Below, one piece after another: positions 10,285 to 20,861 of a stretch of DNA of 64,000 nt; within the stretch, counting starts at the first letter, position 1; each line of letters starts with the position of its first letter. A program made the position numbers and the translations under genes. Under the pieces are notes generated by a model. That model was not told the DNA's origin. It made no database searches and saw only the letters and a program-made list of their open reading frames with translations. This DNA comes from Scilla litardierei (Eukaryota; Streptophyta; Magnoliopsida; Asparagales; Asparagaceae), in the NCBI GenBank assembly GCA_030789695.1, contig CM061134.1:59093334-59157333 (forward strand). Direction: 5' to 3'.

Positions 10285-11790
10285 ATAAAGAACGTTGGCT
10301 GTGAGCTATGGAGGATGAGATGAAATATTTGCAAAAGAATTCTACTTATGAGTTTGTCAAGCTTTCACAAGGAAAGAAGGCACTGAAGAGCAAATGGGTA
10401 TTTAGGTTCAAGAAAGATGGCAACATAAAGATGATGAAACACAAAGCATGACTAGTGGTCAAAGATTTCCTTTAGAAGAAATGTACCGACTTTAATGAGA
10501 TATTTTCACATGTTGTAAAAATGACTTCAATCCGTGGCATTCTCGGGTTGGTAGCTGGAAGAATTTAAAGCTTGAGCAGATGGATGTCAAAACGACATTT
10601 CTTCATGGTGATCTAAATGAAGAAATCTATTTGGAGTAGCCAGAAGGTTTTGAGATTTTAGGCAAAGAAAACCTCGTATGGAAGCTGAAGAAGAGTTGGT
10701 ACGGCCCCAAGCAAGCTCTAAGACAGTGGTTTATGAATTTTGACTCATTCATGATGAGTCAAGGCTACAAAAGGACGAATGCAGATTGTGCATTTATACC
10801 CAGAGATTTTCAGATGGTAACTTCGTTGCATTGCTATTATATGTAGACGATATGCTGATCGTTGGACAAATACAATGAAAATTAACCAGTTGAAGAAGGA
10901 ACTCTCAAGTCTTTTGATATGAAAGACATAGGTCCAACTCAGCAAATTATGGGAATGCACTATCTGAGATAGGAAACCGAAAAGGCTATGAATTTCTCAC
11001 GAAAAGTACATTGAATGCATGATCAAGAGATTCAAGATGAATAATGCCAAACCAATTAGCATTCCATTGACCAACCACGTCAAGTTGAGCAAGATGTCAA
11101 GCCCTTCATCTAAGAATGAGATTGAGGAGATGTCATTAATACCTTATTCTTCAACAGTTGGGATTTTGATGCATTTAATGGTATGTACAAGACTGGAGAT
11201 TGCCTATGCAGTAGGAATGGTGAGCCAATTCCTTTCTAATCCAGGAAAGGAATAGTAGAAGGCAGTCAAGTGGATTCTACGATATCTCAAGGGTACTTCA
11301 AAGACATGTTTGTTTGTGCCACGAAGAAGTTGATCTAATCTTGAAGGGCTATATAGATTTAGATATGGCTTGACATCTTGATATTAGAAAATCTACATCG
11401 GTTTTTCTTTACACTTTTGCAGGAGTTGTGTCCTGACAATCAAGATTGCAGAAGTGTATTGCGCTGTCTACAACAGAGACAGCGTATCTTACAATCACAG
11501 AAGCTGGTAAGGAAATGTCGTGGTTAAAACGATTTCTCCAAGAATTAGGAATCAAACAAAAAATGTGCAAGGTATATTGTGATAGTCAAAGTGCTTTGGA
11601 TTTGATCAAGAACTCAGTGTATCATGATCAAACACATCATATCAACATTCGCTTTCATTGGATACACGAGGTGATGGATCAATAACTTTTGATACTAGTA
11701 AAGATCCATACAAAGGAAAATCCAGCAGACATTTTCACGAAGATGGTGACGCTTGAGAAACTAGAGCTGTGTAGAGACATGTATGTGATA
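10285..11790 (+). pseudogene. Tork-like copia pol remnant (RT and RNase H)
   Basis: Plus-strand translation across frames gives copia reverse transcriptase: GKKALKSKWVFRFKKDG near 10370, LEQMDVKTTFLHGDLNEEIY near 10570-10630, and KLKKSWYGPKQALRQWF near 10690-10735. A tether segment follows (11019-11255: MIKRFKMNNAKPISIPL...). RNase H is at 11446-11700 (QKCIALSTTETAYL, EAGKEMSWLKRFLQELG, YCDSQSALDL, ENPADIFTKM). Wording is closest to the Tork/Tnt1 lineage. Many stops and frameshifts interrupt it; gag, protease and integrase are absent. It abuts the SIRE-like LTR end at 10268, probably through deletion or recombination. Confidence 0.88.
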
Positions 11791-11791
11791 T

Positions 11792-12300
11792 TTGTTAAAT
11801 GCCAATCACTTCAAAGGCAACTGGAGGGAAATAATTGATGATCCAGCTACCACATTGAATGCAAGGAAGAAGCAACCACAAGTAGCCATACAAACACCAG
11901 CTGCCTTACGTCCTTTTTTACTTCCATTCTCACTTCCTTTTCTCCACCTAATCCTCTTTTTGACTAACCCTTTCTCTAAACTTCTTGTAAGCTCTTACTC
12001 ATATAAAAAGGGATTAGAGCTAAGCTTCATCACCACAACGAAACAGTGGAAAACAAAAGAGAGCAGAGCTTCTTCCATGAGAGAAGACGTGTGTCTAATT
12101 CTAGAGAAAATTGTGAGTGTTTTCTCCGGTGATGAAAAGTTACACCAGAGATGGAAATTAACTCAAAGATGTAAAAGTTGTATTGAGTTTTTTTTGTATA
12201 ATGGTGTTTATCTTAGGGTAAATTTATTTTCTTGAGAGAAATTGTAAATATTTTTTTAATCTCCAATTTTTATTGTTTTACTATCATCAGTAATATTTTA
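11792..12300 (+). repeat. Probable 3' LTR of the Tork-like remnant
   Basis: Follows the RNase H end. It starts near TGTTAAATGCC (11792), contains a TATA box TATAAAAAG (12002-12010) and a CT-rich, purine-ending transcribed part. No second copy is present, so the ends are approximate. The 147-codon frame at 11792-12235 covers it but has no recognisable domain. Confidence 0.5.
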
Positions 12301-12552
12301 CTTTTTGCCATGAATCACAACCCATTGCTTCATTTGGTATGGATGCTCTGGGGCCTCAGGGTTCTTATTACAGGAAGGGGATTCGGTGACCTACCGTAAG
12401 GGGCTCGGGGCATCCCCGACTCTCTAGTCGGGAGCAAATAGGGAAGATTCGAAGCTTGGTGGTGGTCACTCTCAGCTCGAGAATTGTAAGCCCATCAACT
12501 ATGAGGAATATTGAGGCCATGCAGCAAAGAGACATGAGGCAGTCATCACACA

Positions 12553-12786
12553 TCAAATTGAGGCAGTTGGCACGAATGGCATGAAATCAAACTCGGAGGA
12601 AGGCTTTAATGGCATGGCTTGGGGGCCGGTGGTTGGGACATTATCTTCCACCTTGTTGATCTTCACAGTAGTCATCAAGTAATGAATGATAGCAAGATTT
12701 GAACGTTTGCACAAACATACATCCTTCCTATGCTGTTGGAATAGAAATGGGACCGACTCCAGCACACATATCGCATATGGTGTCTC
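12553..12786 (-). pseudogene. TRM5: Trm5-like tRNA (guanine37-N1)-methyltransferase pseudogene, 3' part
   Basis: The minus strand continues the frame from 19829-19965. From about 12785 it encodes TICDMCAGVGPISIPTA, the AdoMet-binding motif of class I Trm5 methyltransferases (family pattern GD-x2-CDMFAGVGPF-x-IPAA), then a stop in place of an expected Lys/Trp codon and EGCM. After a frameshift comes NLAIIHYLMTTVKINKVEDN, matching the family segment N-x-NP-x-[AS]-[VI]-x-YL-x-x-N-x-K-x-NKVED. Trm5 makes m1G37 in tRNAs reading codons that start with C or G. Sequence farther downstream (12370-12552) is open but not clearly alignable. Split by the copia element at 12787. This is a decayed gene fragment, not a working gene. 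Confidence 0.72.
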
Positions 12787-13059
12787 TGTAGAAACTAAAG
12801 ATCTAGATTTGCGTATAAGCCTAATTACACAGATCTAGATAAAGAACATGCGGAACCTTAAATCATTACCTTCTCTGATAGGAATCATACCTGAATCCAT
12901 GAGGTTAACGATCTGGATGACGTAGCGAATGATCTTTCAGAATATCACGAATCAACCGTTGGAGAATCTCTTTAGCTTTCTCCTGGTTTCTCTCCTAGCG
13001 ACGGGACGTAGAAAAGACGGCTTAACTTTGTTCGTTTATTCCGGGGACCATGACCGCAA

Positions 13060-13124
<65 letters not shown>

Positions 13125-13357
13125 CTAGCCTCCATAGCCCTAGGGTTTCCAACTCGGCCCATCAACGAGTTGAAGCCCAATAGTCTCTACACATAAAGGC
13201 CCCACAACCTATTTAACTCATTTAGCCCATCTAACCAATTAAAATCAGATCACTAATATATTGGGCTTAATATGACAGCGTAGCACTTATATAATTATTT
13301 ATCGCATATTAGCCCAATGTTGGATTAAGATCCAACTTAGTTGGATAAGTTCCAACA
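12787..13357 (-). repeat. Copia 3' LTR with (TA)31 tract
   Basis: 571 bp, TGTAGAAACTAAAG... to ...GGATAAGTTCCAACA. It matches 19312-19828 apart from a long TA run at 13061-13122 in place of an 8-base TATATATA in the other copy. Confidence 0.92.
13061..13122. repeat. (TA)31 microsatellite
   Basis: 62 bases of pure TA in the LTR position where the other LTR has only TATATATA (about 19587-19595). It therefore arose after insertion, by expansion of the LTR TATA element. Confidence 0.95.
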
Positions 13358-13369
13358 ATCTCCCACTTG
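13358..13369 (-). other. Polypurine tract
   Basis: The minus strand reads CAAGTGGGAGAT directly before the 3' LTR start TGTTGGAACTTATCC. Confidence 0.8.
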
Positions 13370-13834
13370 GGCAAAATGCTAAACTTTATAATTATATTTC
13401 ATAGTGCATACAACCAAATAAGATCTTAACTTACTGTCATTTCTTTAATGAGTCAAAACAATCCGGTCCATCAATTATATTAGTAAGGGATCAAAGAGAT
13501 CTTCGCCGTAGCAATTGCAACTCGGCCCATCAGTGGTCACTATGCTAATACAAAGGAATGACATGGATTATGAAGTGGATGTGTAGCATGGAAATTACAT
13601 GTGATGTGATCTAACATGTCTATTTCCAACTGATCCTCCTTAACCTTAGTGAGATCAAAAACATAAACACATATTTTCATACGCATTTATAAACATAGAG
13701 TTGAAATATGAAGCCAAACAAAACTGAAATTTATTTCTGCAGAAATAATCCATAAACCAAATATACATAAACTGAAGGCTGAAATGTTTTCAAAATAAGA
13801 GCACTACAAAATTACAAACTCCCACTAAAACTGA

Positions 13835-14615
13835 ATATCTTCAGAAGACATGACACCCATACGAGCAACATGCCCATGGAACGTTTTGGGTGGCAGTCCC
13901 TTAGTAAGCGGATCTGCAATGTTTGAGTTTGTACCAATGTGCTATATAGACAACTGTTTATTTCCAACTCTTTCTTTAACAATCAGGAACTTGATATCAA
14001 TATGCTTTGATTTCGCCGAGCTCCTGTTGTTAGTGGCAAATGCTATTGCAGGCATATTGTCACAAAATAATCTGAGTGGCCTTTCAATGCCATCTACAAT
14101 TCGCAGCCCCGTGACAAAGTATCGTAGCCATAGACATGATTGGATGCTTCATGACAAGCGATAAATTCTGCAGCTATAGTGGAAGAGGATATAATAGTCT
14201 GTTTAGCACTCTTCCAAGAAATGGCGCCTTCTACTAATGTATAAACATAGCATGTAGTAGATTTCATGCTGTCTTTGCATCCAGCAAAATCAGAGTCGGT
14301 ATATCCAACGATCTCACGCTTTTCCGACCTCTGATATACAAGCATGTGTCCCTTTGTCCTCTGTAAGTACCGTAAGACCCTTTTGGCTGCTTTCCAATGG
14401 TCCAATCCTGGATTGCTCAAGTATCTGCGAAGCATTCCTATAATGTACGCCAAGTCTGGACGTGTACATACTTGAGCATACATGATACTCCCTACTGCTG
14501 AAGGATAAGGAATACCCTTCATCTGTGCTCTCTCAATTTCATTTTCAGGGCACTGATTGAGACCAAACTTGTCTCCCTTAAATACTGGGGTATCACCTGG
14601 TTTACAACTTTCCAT
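13835..14615 (-). pseudogene. Copia RNase H (end of pol)
   Basis: Frame 14615-14094 holds the connection and RNase H start (MESCKPGDTPVFKGDKFG, AVGSIMYAQVCTRPDLAY, GYTDSDFAGCKDSMKSTTCY, AISWKSAKQTIISSSTIAAEF). A frameshift near 14105 leads to the C-terminal half (IADPLTKGLPPKTFHGHV near 13870-13920). An in-frame stop separates it from the RT part at about 14622. It would remove the RNA strand during reverse transcription in the particle. Confidence 0.88.
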
Positions 14616-14624
14616 GCCAAATTT

Positions 14625-15346
14625 TTATAGAACCTTTTCAATGTAGGCCTTTTGTGATAATCCAAGTATACGTTGAGAACGATCTCGATGTATTTGAATT
14701 CCCAATACAAAAGATGCATCACCAAGATCTTTCATCTCAAAGTTCTTAGCTAGAAAGTTCTTGGTTTCATGCAATAAGCCTTCATTGTTACTGGCAAATA
14801 AAATGTCATCGACATATAAAACCAGAAACACAAATTTACTCCCACAGAACTTATGGTATATACATTCATCAACCAAATTCATCTCGAAGCCAAATGAGAC
14901 GATAACTTGATGAAACTTAAAATACCATTGTCGAGATGCCTGTTTGAGTCCATAGATGGATTTCTTAAGTTTGCAAACCATATTCTTTGGGTCTCCTGAC
15001 ACAAAGTTTTCTGGTTGCACCATATAAATTTCCTGATTAATTCCTCGTTAAGGAATGCTGTTTTAACATCCATCTGATGTAACTCTAGGTTGACATGAGC
15101 CACTAATGCAATTATTATCCTGAATGAGTCTTTCGTGGAAACCGGGGAGAAAGTCTCATTATAATCAATGCCTTCCTTTTGAGTAAAGCCCTTAGCGGCA
15201 AGACGTGCCTTATATCTTTCCACATTACCTTTTGAATCCCTATTGGTTTTAAATATCCATTTGCAACCAATGGGCCACACATCTTTAGGTAACGGGACAA
15301 GATCCCAAACATCATTGTCCTTCATCGACTTTATTTCCTCATTCAT
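14625..15346 (-). pseudogene. Copia reverse transcriptase
   Basis: Two overlapping frames, 15346-14879 and 15023-14625, joined by a frameshift near 15028. Motifs in order: NEEIKSMKDNDVWDLV, CKWIFKTNRDSKGNVERYKA, ARLAAKGFTQKEGIDYNETF, MDVKTAFLNEEL, LKKSIYGLKQASRQWYFKFH, and the active site LYVDDILFASN with both catalytic aspartates. The length is normal for a copia RT. Confidence 0.92.
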
Positions 15347-15696
15347 GGCATCTATCTATTTTAGAGAGTTAGAACCATTTTTGGCTTGATGGAAGTTGAT
15401 TGGATCATCTTCCATTACACCAATATCAACTTCATGTTCTTGGAGATATGCAATGTAGTCACTTGATATTGCACTTCTCCTCTCCCTAATGGATCTCCTT
15501 AATGGCAATGTTTCTTGAGGTGCAAGGGTTTGTTCTTCCTGAATGGGAGGAGCATCAACATTGTCTTCAATATTTGTGTCTTGTTCTATAATAGGAATAG
15601 AATCCTGATCAATAGCAAGATCAATATGGGAATATCTACATATTTCTCTTCGAAAACAATGTCTCTTCCTAAATCTCCCCCTGCAAACCTGGTATC
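15347..15696 (-). pseudogene. Integrase-RT linker of copia pol
   Basis: The stretch is open on the minus strand apart from stops at its two ends (near 15356 and 15697) and one shift. It encodes an acidic linker with the segment FAGGDLGRDIVFEEKYVDIP and an RRS-type basic stretch before the RT. Such linkers join integrase to RT in copia polyproteins. Confidence 0.65.
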
Positions 15697-16620
15697 CTAA
15701 AGGAATCTGGCATTTCCAGTCTCAAAAATATTCTTATTTGTGGGATCGTAAAATTTGTAACCCCTCGATCTTTCTGCATACCCAATAAAATAGCAACTAA
15801 TTGTTCGTGTGTCCAGCTTCTTTTCAGCAGGCCTATAAGGCTTTGCCTCAGCTGGGCATTCCCATATGTGCATATGCTTTAGACTAGGTGATTTGCCCGT
15901 CCAAAGCTCATATGGCGTTTTATTAGTTGCTTTAGTTGGGACTCGATTAAAGATGTAAGCTGCAGTTTTCAATGCTTCTCCCCAGAGGCTTTCTGGTAAA
16001 GTAGAATGACTAATTATACTTCTTACCATGTCATTAAGCGTTCTGTTTCGTCTTTCAGCTACACCATTCATAGTGGACGAACCCGACATGGAGTACTGTG
16101 GGAAAATACCGCATTCCTCTAGGAATTTAGCAAATGGTCCTGGACGTTGTTCACCCGAACCATCATATCTACCGTAGGATTTACCACCACGGTCAGACCT
16201 GATAGTTTTAATCCTCTTGCCTAGTTGGAGTTCAACTTCAGCCTTAAAATTTTTGAACGTGTCCAAGGACTGAGATTTTTCTTGTATGAAATAAATGTAG
16301 CCATGTCTTGAATAGTCGTCTATGAACGTTATAAAATATTGCTGACCATTCCATGCAATCGAAGGGAATGGTCCGCAAATATCCGTTTGTATAAGTTCTA
16401 AGACTTCATTTGACCTTTTGGCTTCAAATCTCCTTTTATTAATTCGTTTTTCCTTTATACAATTAATGCAGATATCAAAATCTGACAAATCTAAAGGGTT
16501 GAGAATATCGTTTGACACAAGTCTCTCAATTCTCCTTTTGGAGATGTGACCTAATCTCTTGTGCCATAACGAACATGAATTCTCATCAGTTAATTACGCT
16601 TTAAAACCTGTGTACCCACA
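15697..16620 (-). pseudogene. Copia integrase
   Basis: The N-terminal zinc-binding part is at 16620-16519 ([17 protein letters not shown]) and continues with CINC in frame 16518-15697, completing HHCC. The catalytic core follows: [35 protein letters not shown], and [18 protein letters not shown], giving the D,D-35-E triad. A copia [14 protein letters not shown] segment and C-terminal [16 protein letters not shown] follow. A frame break lies near 16520. Confidence 0.92.
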
Positions 16621-16679
16621 TGCAAGGTTTCAATTGTAGCAATTGTATGAAGAATATACAGATTATCATTCTCAGACAA

Positions 16680-17933
16680 CTAACCAGAACCAATAAAAAT
16701 GGAATTGAGAGACAAATTGAATTTTCCATTCGCAAAAGAACAACAATAACCAGATTTGTCCAATGCAGAAATAGAAATAAGTTTTCGTCTAAAAGACGGA
16801 ACAATAAAAGTCTCAAACAAATCCAAATGGTTTCCAGTTCTTAAAGATAATATGAAATCCCCAATTACAGTAACCCTCGCCTTCTTTCCATTGTCCACAA
16901 AGATGAATCTTTCAGCATCATTTGGCTTTCGGCAGTTCAGGCAGCCCTGCATAGACACACTAATGTTAGTAGTTGCACCAGAGTCTAACCACCAAGTGTC
17001 TATAGGTACAGAAGTTAAATTAACTTCTAAACAAACCAAATTGAGAAGAGTACCTCTCTTAGCACGCCAGACGTGGTAATTAATGCACTGCTTCTTCACA
17101 TGCCCTTCAGTACCACAAAAGAAACATCTATCTTTCTTGACAGCCTTAATAGGCTTCTTTTGTTGTTTCCTAGGTGGGGCTGTAACTGCAACTTCCTTTC
17201 CCTTTTTCCTTTTATTGTCTTTAGGGGTAAAGGCAACATTTGCACTTTCAGTCTTATCCTGCTTCAGTCTGTCCTCTTCCTGTATACAATGTGAGATGAG
17301 CTCATTCAGAGACCAAGTCTCTTTCTGGCAGTTATAGCTCACCTTAAACTGATTGTACTGTGTAGGAAGGGATATTAAAACCAAATGCACAAGCAGGTCC
17401 TCATATAGGTCAAGCTTAAGTGCTTTCAACCTCGAAGCAAGATGGGACTGTTCCAGAATATATTCCCTTATGTTGCCTTTCCCTTTATACTTCATTGAGA
17501 TCAGGCTTGTCAGAATCGTACCAGTTTCTGCCTTTTCGTTTCTGACAAACCTTTTCTCAATATCTACAAGGAAACATTTAGCTGTCGTGATCGAATCAGC
17601 CATAGAGCCCCGTAAAGCTTCAGGGATGGCTCTCTTCATGATCATGACACACATGCGATTAGAATTTTCTCACTTCTCATACTCCCTCTTTTCCTCAGAG
17701 GTACTCTTTTCCGTAGTAAGTGGGGGACAATCAGTTCTAATCGCAAGGTCCAGATCTAGTATCCTAAGAACTGTAAGTAAGTTCTCTTTCCAGGATTTAA
17801 AATTTGAGCCATTAAGCACATGAATTGAGTTTAAGCTAGCAGTAATATTTGCGGGAGTCGCAGCTGAAAATAGGACAATAAACATCGACAAACATGCTAA
17901 CAAAATTGTAAATTCAAAATTGCATGTTCCCAT
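16680..17933 (-). pseudogene. Copia gag and protease
   Basis: Gag starts in 17933-17670 (VLNGSNFKSWKENLLTVL, then STSEEKREYEK). A TGA replaces the expected Trp and the frame resumes at 17654 with MCVMIMKRAIPEALRGSM, KGNIREYILEQSHLASRLK, and the zinc knuckle CFFCGTEGHVKKQC (intact CX2CX4HX4C). Protease active site WWLDSGATTNIS follows, ending at 16680. The hydrophobic first 25 residues of the 17933 frame (FTILLACLSMFIVLFSA) are probably leader sequence rather than gag. Gag forms the particle and protease cuts the polyprotein. Confidence 0.9.
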
Positions 17934-18830
17934 CTCAAGATATCCCTAACTAGCTTATCATTTATCTTTGGATAATCTATTAACTAGCAAATGATATCCT
18001 GTCGCAGCAATCAAATAAAGACAATAATTAACATGCCAAGATTAAAACTTCCTTTGGGCCGAATTAAAATTGCATGCATAAGTCTTAGCAATCATCCCTT
18101 ATTTATCTCTACAGGTGTGGATACATTAGCATAGAATGGTAATCTGCCTTTGGGCCGATGTAGCATTCATGAATAAAATATGCACACACAAAAATTCCTT
18201 TTGTATTTAAGAAATGAAATGATGCAAACATTAGAGCCCACTTTGACGGGATGATGATTACACCAAGTCACTCCAAAAATATATATGGAAAAATTTGAAT
18301 TTATTATAGCACAATTAATACCGAACTTCATTATCGAGGAGAAATTTTGATATAAACTTTTATTTACTCCTATGATCCAATTAAAATTCATTCAGGCAAC
18401 TAATCATACGATGAATGTATTTAATCTGTTTACATTCCGAAATAATAACAATTTTAATAGTAAAACCCACTTTGGTGGGACTTTACAAAAATTAGAATTA
18501 TTTCGAATGTATATATAAATGAATTTTGCCTAAAGAATTAAAATCGGAATGAACTTAATTTTAACGCACAAATAACACCGAATGAAGAAATATACACAAG
18601 ATGACCATTTATTTCCTATGATTATATGCGCATTAATATAACTGAAATAGGGCTTCAAAAGAATAAGAGTATCCCTAAAATAGGGTTCAAATGCACCAAA
18701 ATATTCATTTTAAGCCAAAAATTAAAAGCCTATATGCTGAAAATTAAAATTTTTTGGAAAAATAATCTGATTGGGCCCAATTTGGCCTAAATTCTGCTAG
18801 GGTTAGAAACCCTAGCAGAAATTTTGGCCC
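17934..18830 (-). other. AT-rich leader of the copia element
   Basis: Untranslated region between gag and the GC-rich leader block. It contains repeated CCTTTGGGCCGA-like stretches (18050, 18147) and CCCACTTTGNNGGGA-like stretches (18237, 18467). No gene is supported. Confidence 0.6.
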
Positions 18831-19140
18831 AACCAGGGGCCGGCCGCCGCCAGCCCCCCTTTCCCTTTCCTCCGGCGTTGGCGGGGGGCCGGCGACGGCC
18901 TCACCTGACAGGGGCGGCAAAGGCCGCCCCTTTCTGCATCACGCAAGCACCAGGGGCGCCTGCCGTTAGTCAACAGGGGCGGCTGGTAGCCGGCCCCCTC
19001 CATTCAACCTACAGGGGCGGCTTTGACGCCCCTTTCTGATTTGTGTCGACGCTGGCATCGCCGGCGTTGATCTTTCGACGGGGGCGGCAGAGCCACCCCC
19101 TTCTTTTGCCATGTCGGGCGGCGGCTGGCGGGCCGCCCTC
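18831..19140 (-). repeat. GC-rich hairpin repeats in the copia leader
   Basis: At least five units contain GGGGCGGC followed after a short loop by GCC(G)CCCC (near 18914, 18950, 18974, 19012, 19079), each able to form a hairpin, set in otherwise AT-rich sequence just inside the primer site. Open frames here on both strands follow from GC content. Confidence 0.7.
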
Positions 19141-19297
19141 GATTCAGGGTTCGTAAAAAACAAATTTTTTTAAAACAGGGAAAATCAATCAAAAAACCCA
19201 ATTTATCACAGATTCGAATTAAAAACAGATTAAAAATCTAATTTTTTATCAGATCTCCTACGAGCAGGCAGAAAAATTTAAGATCCACAGCATGCAG

Positions 19298-19309
19298 GCT
19301 CTGATACCA
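19298..19309 (-). other. Primer binding site, tRNA-iMet type
   Basis: TGGTATCAGAGC on the minus strand, two bases inside the 5' LTR. Confidence 0.9.
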
Positions 19310-19311
19310 CT

Positions 19312-19828
19312 TGTAGAAACTAAAGATCTAGATTTGCGTATAAGCCTAATTACACAGATCTAGATAAAGAACATGCGGACCATTAAATCATTACCTTCTC
19401 TGATAGGAATTATACCTGAATTCATGAGGTTGACGATCTGGATGACGCAGCGGATGATCTTCCAGAATAGCACGAATCAACCGTTAGAGAATCCCTTTAG
19501 CTTTCTCCTGGTTTCTCTCTTAGTGACGGGACGTAGAAAAGACGGCTCAACTTTGTTCGTTTATTCCGGGGACCATGACCGCAGGTATATATAGGTTAGC
19601 CTCCATAGCCCCAGGGTTTCTAACTCGGCCCATCAACGAGTTGAAGCCCAATAGTCTCTACACATAAAGGCCCCACAACCTATTTAACTCATTTAGACCA
19701 TCTAACCAATTAAAATCAGATCACTAATATATTGGGCTTAATATGACAGCGTAGCACTTATATAATTATTTATCGCATATTATCCCAACGTTGGATTAAG
19801 ATCCAACTTAGTTGGATAAGTTCAAAAT
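19312..19828 (-). repeat. Copia 5' LTR
   Basis: 517 bp matching 12787-13357. The outer end has decayed (TTCAAAAT instead of TTCCAACA), but the GTCTC target copy directly after it fixes the boundary. Confidence 0.9.
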
Positions 19829-19965
19829 GTCTCCTCTTTGAAATTAAGAAAGTAGTCATGCTTTGGCGTAGAGCTGCACCACACAGGTTGTAAAAACAAG
19901 CTTAGCTGCTTAAAGGTGGCACTGTAGTCATCGGCTTCTTTTTTTGGTTGGTTGGGGGGTGCTTT
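19829..19965 (-). pseudogene. TRM5: Trm5-like pseudogene, 5' part
   Basis: Minus strand, upstream half of the fragment at 12553-12786. It encodes YSATFK (family: YGATF+LDY) near 19910-19925, then in a shifted frame LVFTTCVVQLYAKA, a stop, LLS, a stop, and FQRGD. These align position by position with the Trm5 segment LVYWNSRLEHEHKRLV-x-x-F-x-x-GD just before the AdoMet motif. Two stops and one shift in about 45 codons show it is dead. The first five bases are the duplicated GTCTC target site. Confidence 0.65.
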
Positions 19966-20861
19966 TCAAAGCAAATTAAGTGGTATAGTTCATGTGTTGC
20001 ATTCAACTCTTTATTTCACGTCTATGATGGGCCAATGATGTACCGCTTCTAAATCTATATGTCATACTAATTTGGGCGGGTGTGCGGGCTTTGGGCTAAG
20101 TATATGGCCGATCGGACGGGTTGCCCATGTATTTATTCGGGTCAATCTTTCGGGCTTGGGCCAATTCGGTGCCCATTTGAAAAGGGCTATGAACCGGGCT
20201 TTTCAGGCCGGCCCAATTCAGCATCGGGCTAGACCGAGCTTATTCTTATCCTTACATTTGGGAGGAGATAAGCTTATTCTCAGTCTCAACTTTATCTCTA
20301 TTATTTTATATTTTTATCCTCTCTCTCTCTCTCTCTCAAGTTCTCATTTGAGCGTCCGAGGATTCTAAGCCAGTGCTTCCGACCGGGTTCGACTTGCTAC
20401 GCTCTTTGGTTGTTGTGTTGTGCAGATCATGTGTGACTATCCACTACCAGATTGCGAAGAGCCGTTCAGATCCAATTATGCATCATGCTATCATTGGCGC
20501 AGTGTGTGGAAAACCAAATATCACTATATACAACATGGAACACAGATTGAAGAGCTCATGCGCCAACGGAGGGGAGTTCACCAGAGGAGAATGGTTGCCA
20601 ACAAGGTGTTTCACTAACGCCTCCGCCTTCGCAGCCACATACTGGGTACATGACAGTGGATGCTTTGAATGCCATATATTGGTAGTTATAGGGTGAAATT
20701 GCCATTCTACAGGCGCAACTTTCCCATGTATAAACCACCAAACCCATCATAATACCCAACATGCTACTCAATCGTCGAGGAGTCGGTGCTTCATTGATCA
20801 TGATGCATATTTATATTATGCTCACAATAACCATCCATCACACCACAAGAGTTAACATCCA
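19966..20861. other. Unclassified flank of the Tekay-type element
   Basis: 20070-20230 is rich in GGGCTTGGGCC-like and GGCCGGCCC words, as in some plant DNA-transposon ends, but no terminal inverted repeats were found. A CT microsatellite lies at 20321-20338. Two overlapping frames (20373-20696 and 20420-20617 on +) show no known motif. The final five bases, ATCCA (20857-20861), are the left target duplication of the next element. Confidence 0.4.

Larger units (their letters stand above)
12787..19828 (-). mobile_element. Nearly complete Ty1/copia element
   Basis: Minus-strand element with 5' LTR 19312-19828, iMet primer site 19298-19309, GC-rich leader, gag-protease 16680-17933, integrase 15697-16620, reverse transcriptase 14625-15346, RNase H 13835-14615, polypurine tract 13358-13369, and 3' LTR 12787-13357. 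Target duplications GTCTC lie at 12782-12786 and 19829-19833; joining the flanks restores the Trm5 frame FQRGDTICDMCAG. The lineage is not certain: the LYVDDILFASNN and FEMKDLGDASFVLGIQI wording occurs in Tork-related plant elements. Several stops and shifts make it inactive. Confidence 0.92.

Noticed and set aside
12929..13123. ORF ending in repeated Tyr-Ile
   Set aside because: It is LTR sequence read into the TA microsatellite.
17850..17933. Signal peptide on copia gag
   Set aside because: The hydrophobic start precedes the normal gag start region and is better explained as leader sequence read in frame.
20070..20230. DNA transposon suggested by GGGCTTGGGCC words
   Set aside because: No terminal inverted repeats or target duplication could be found.
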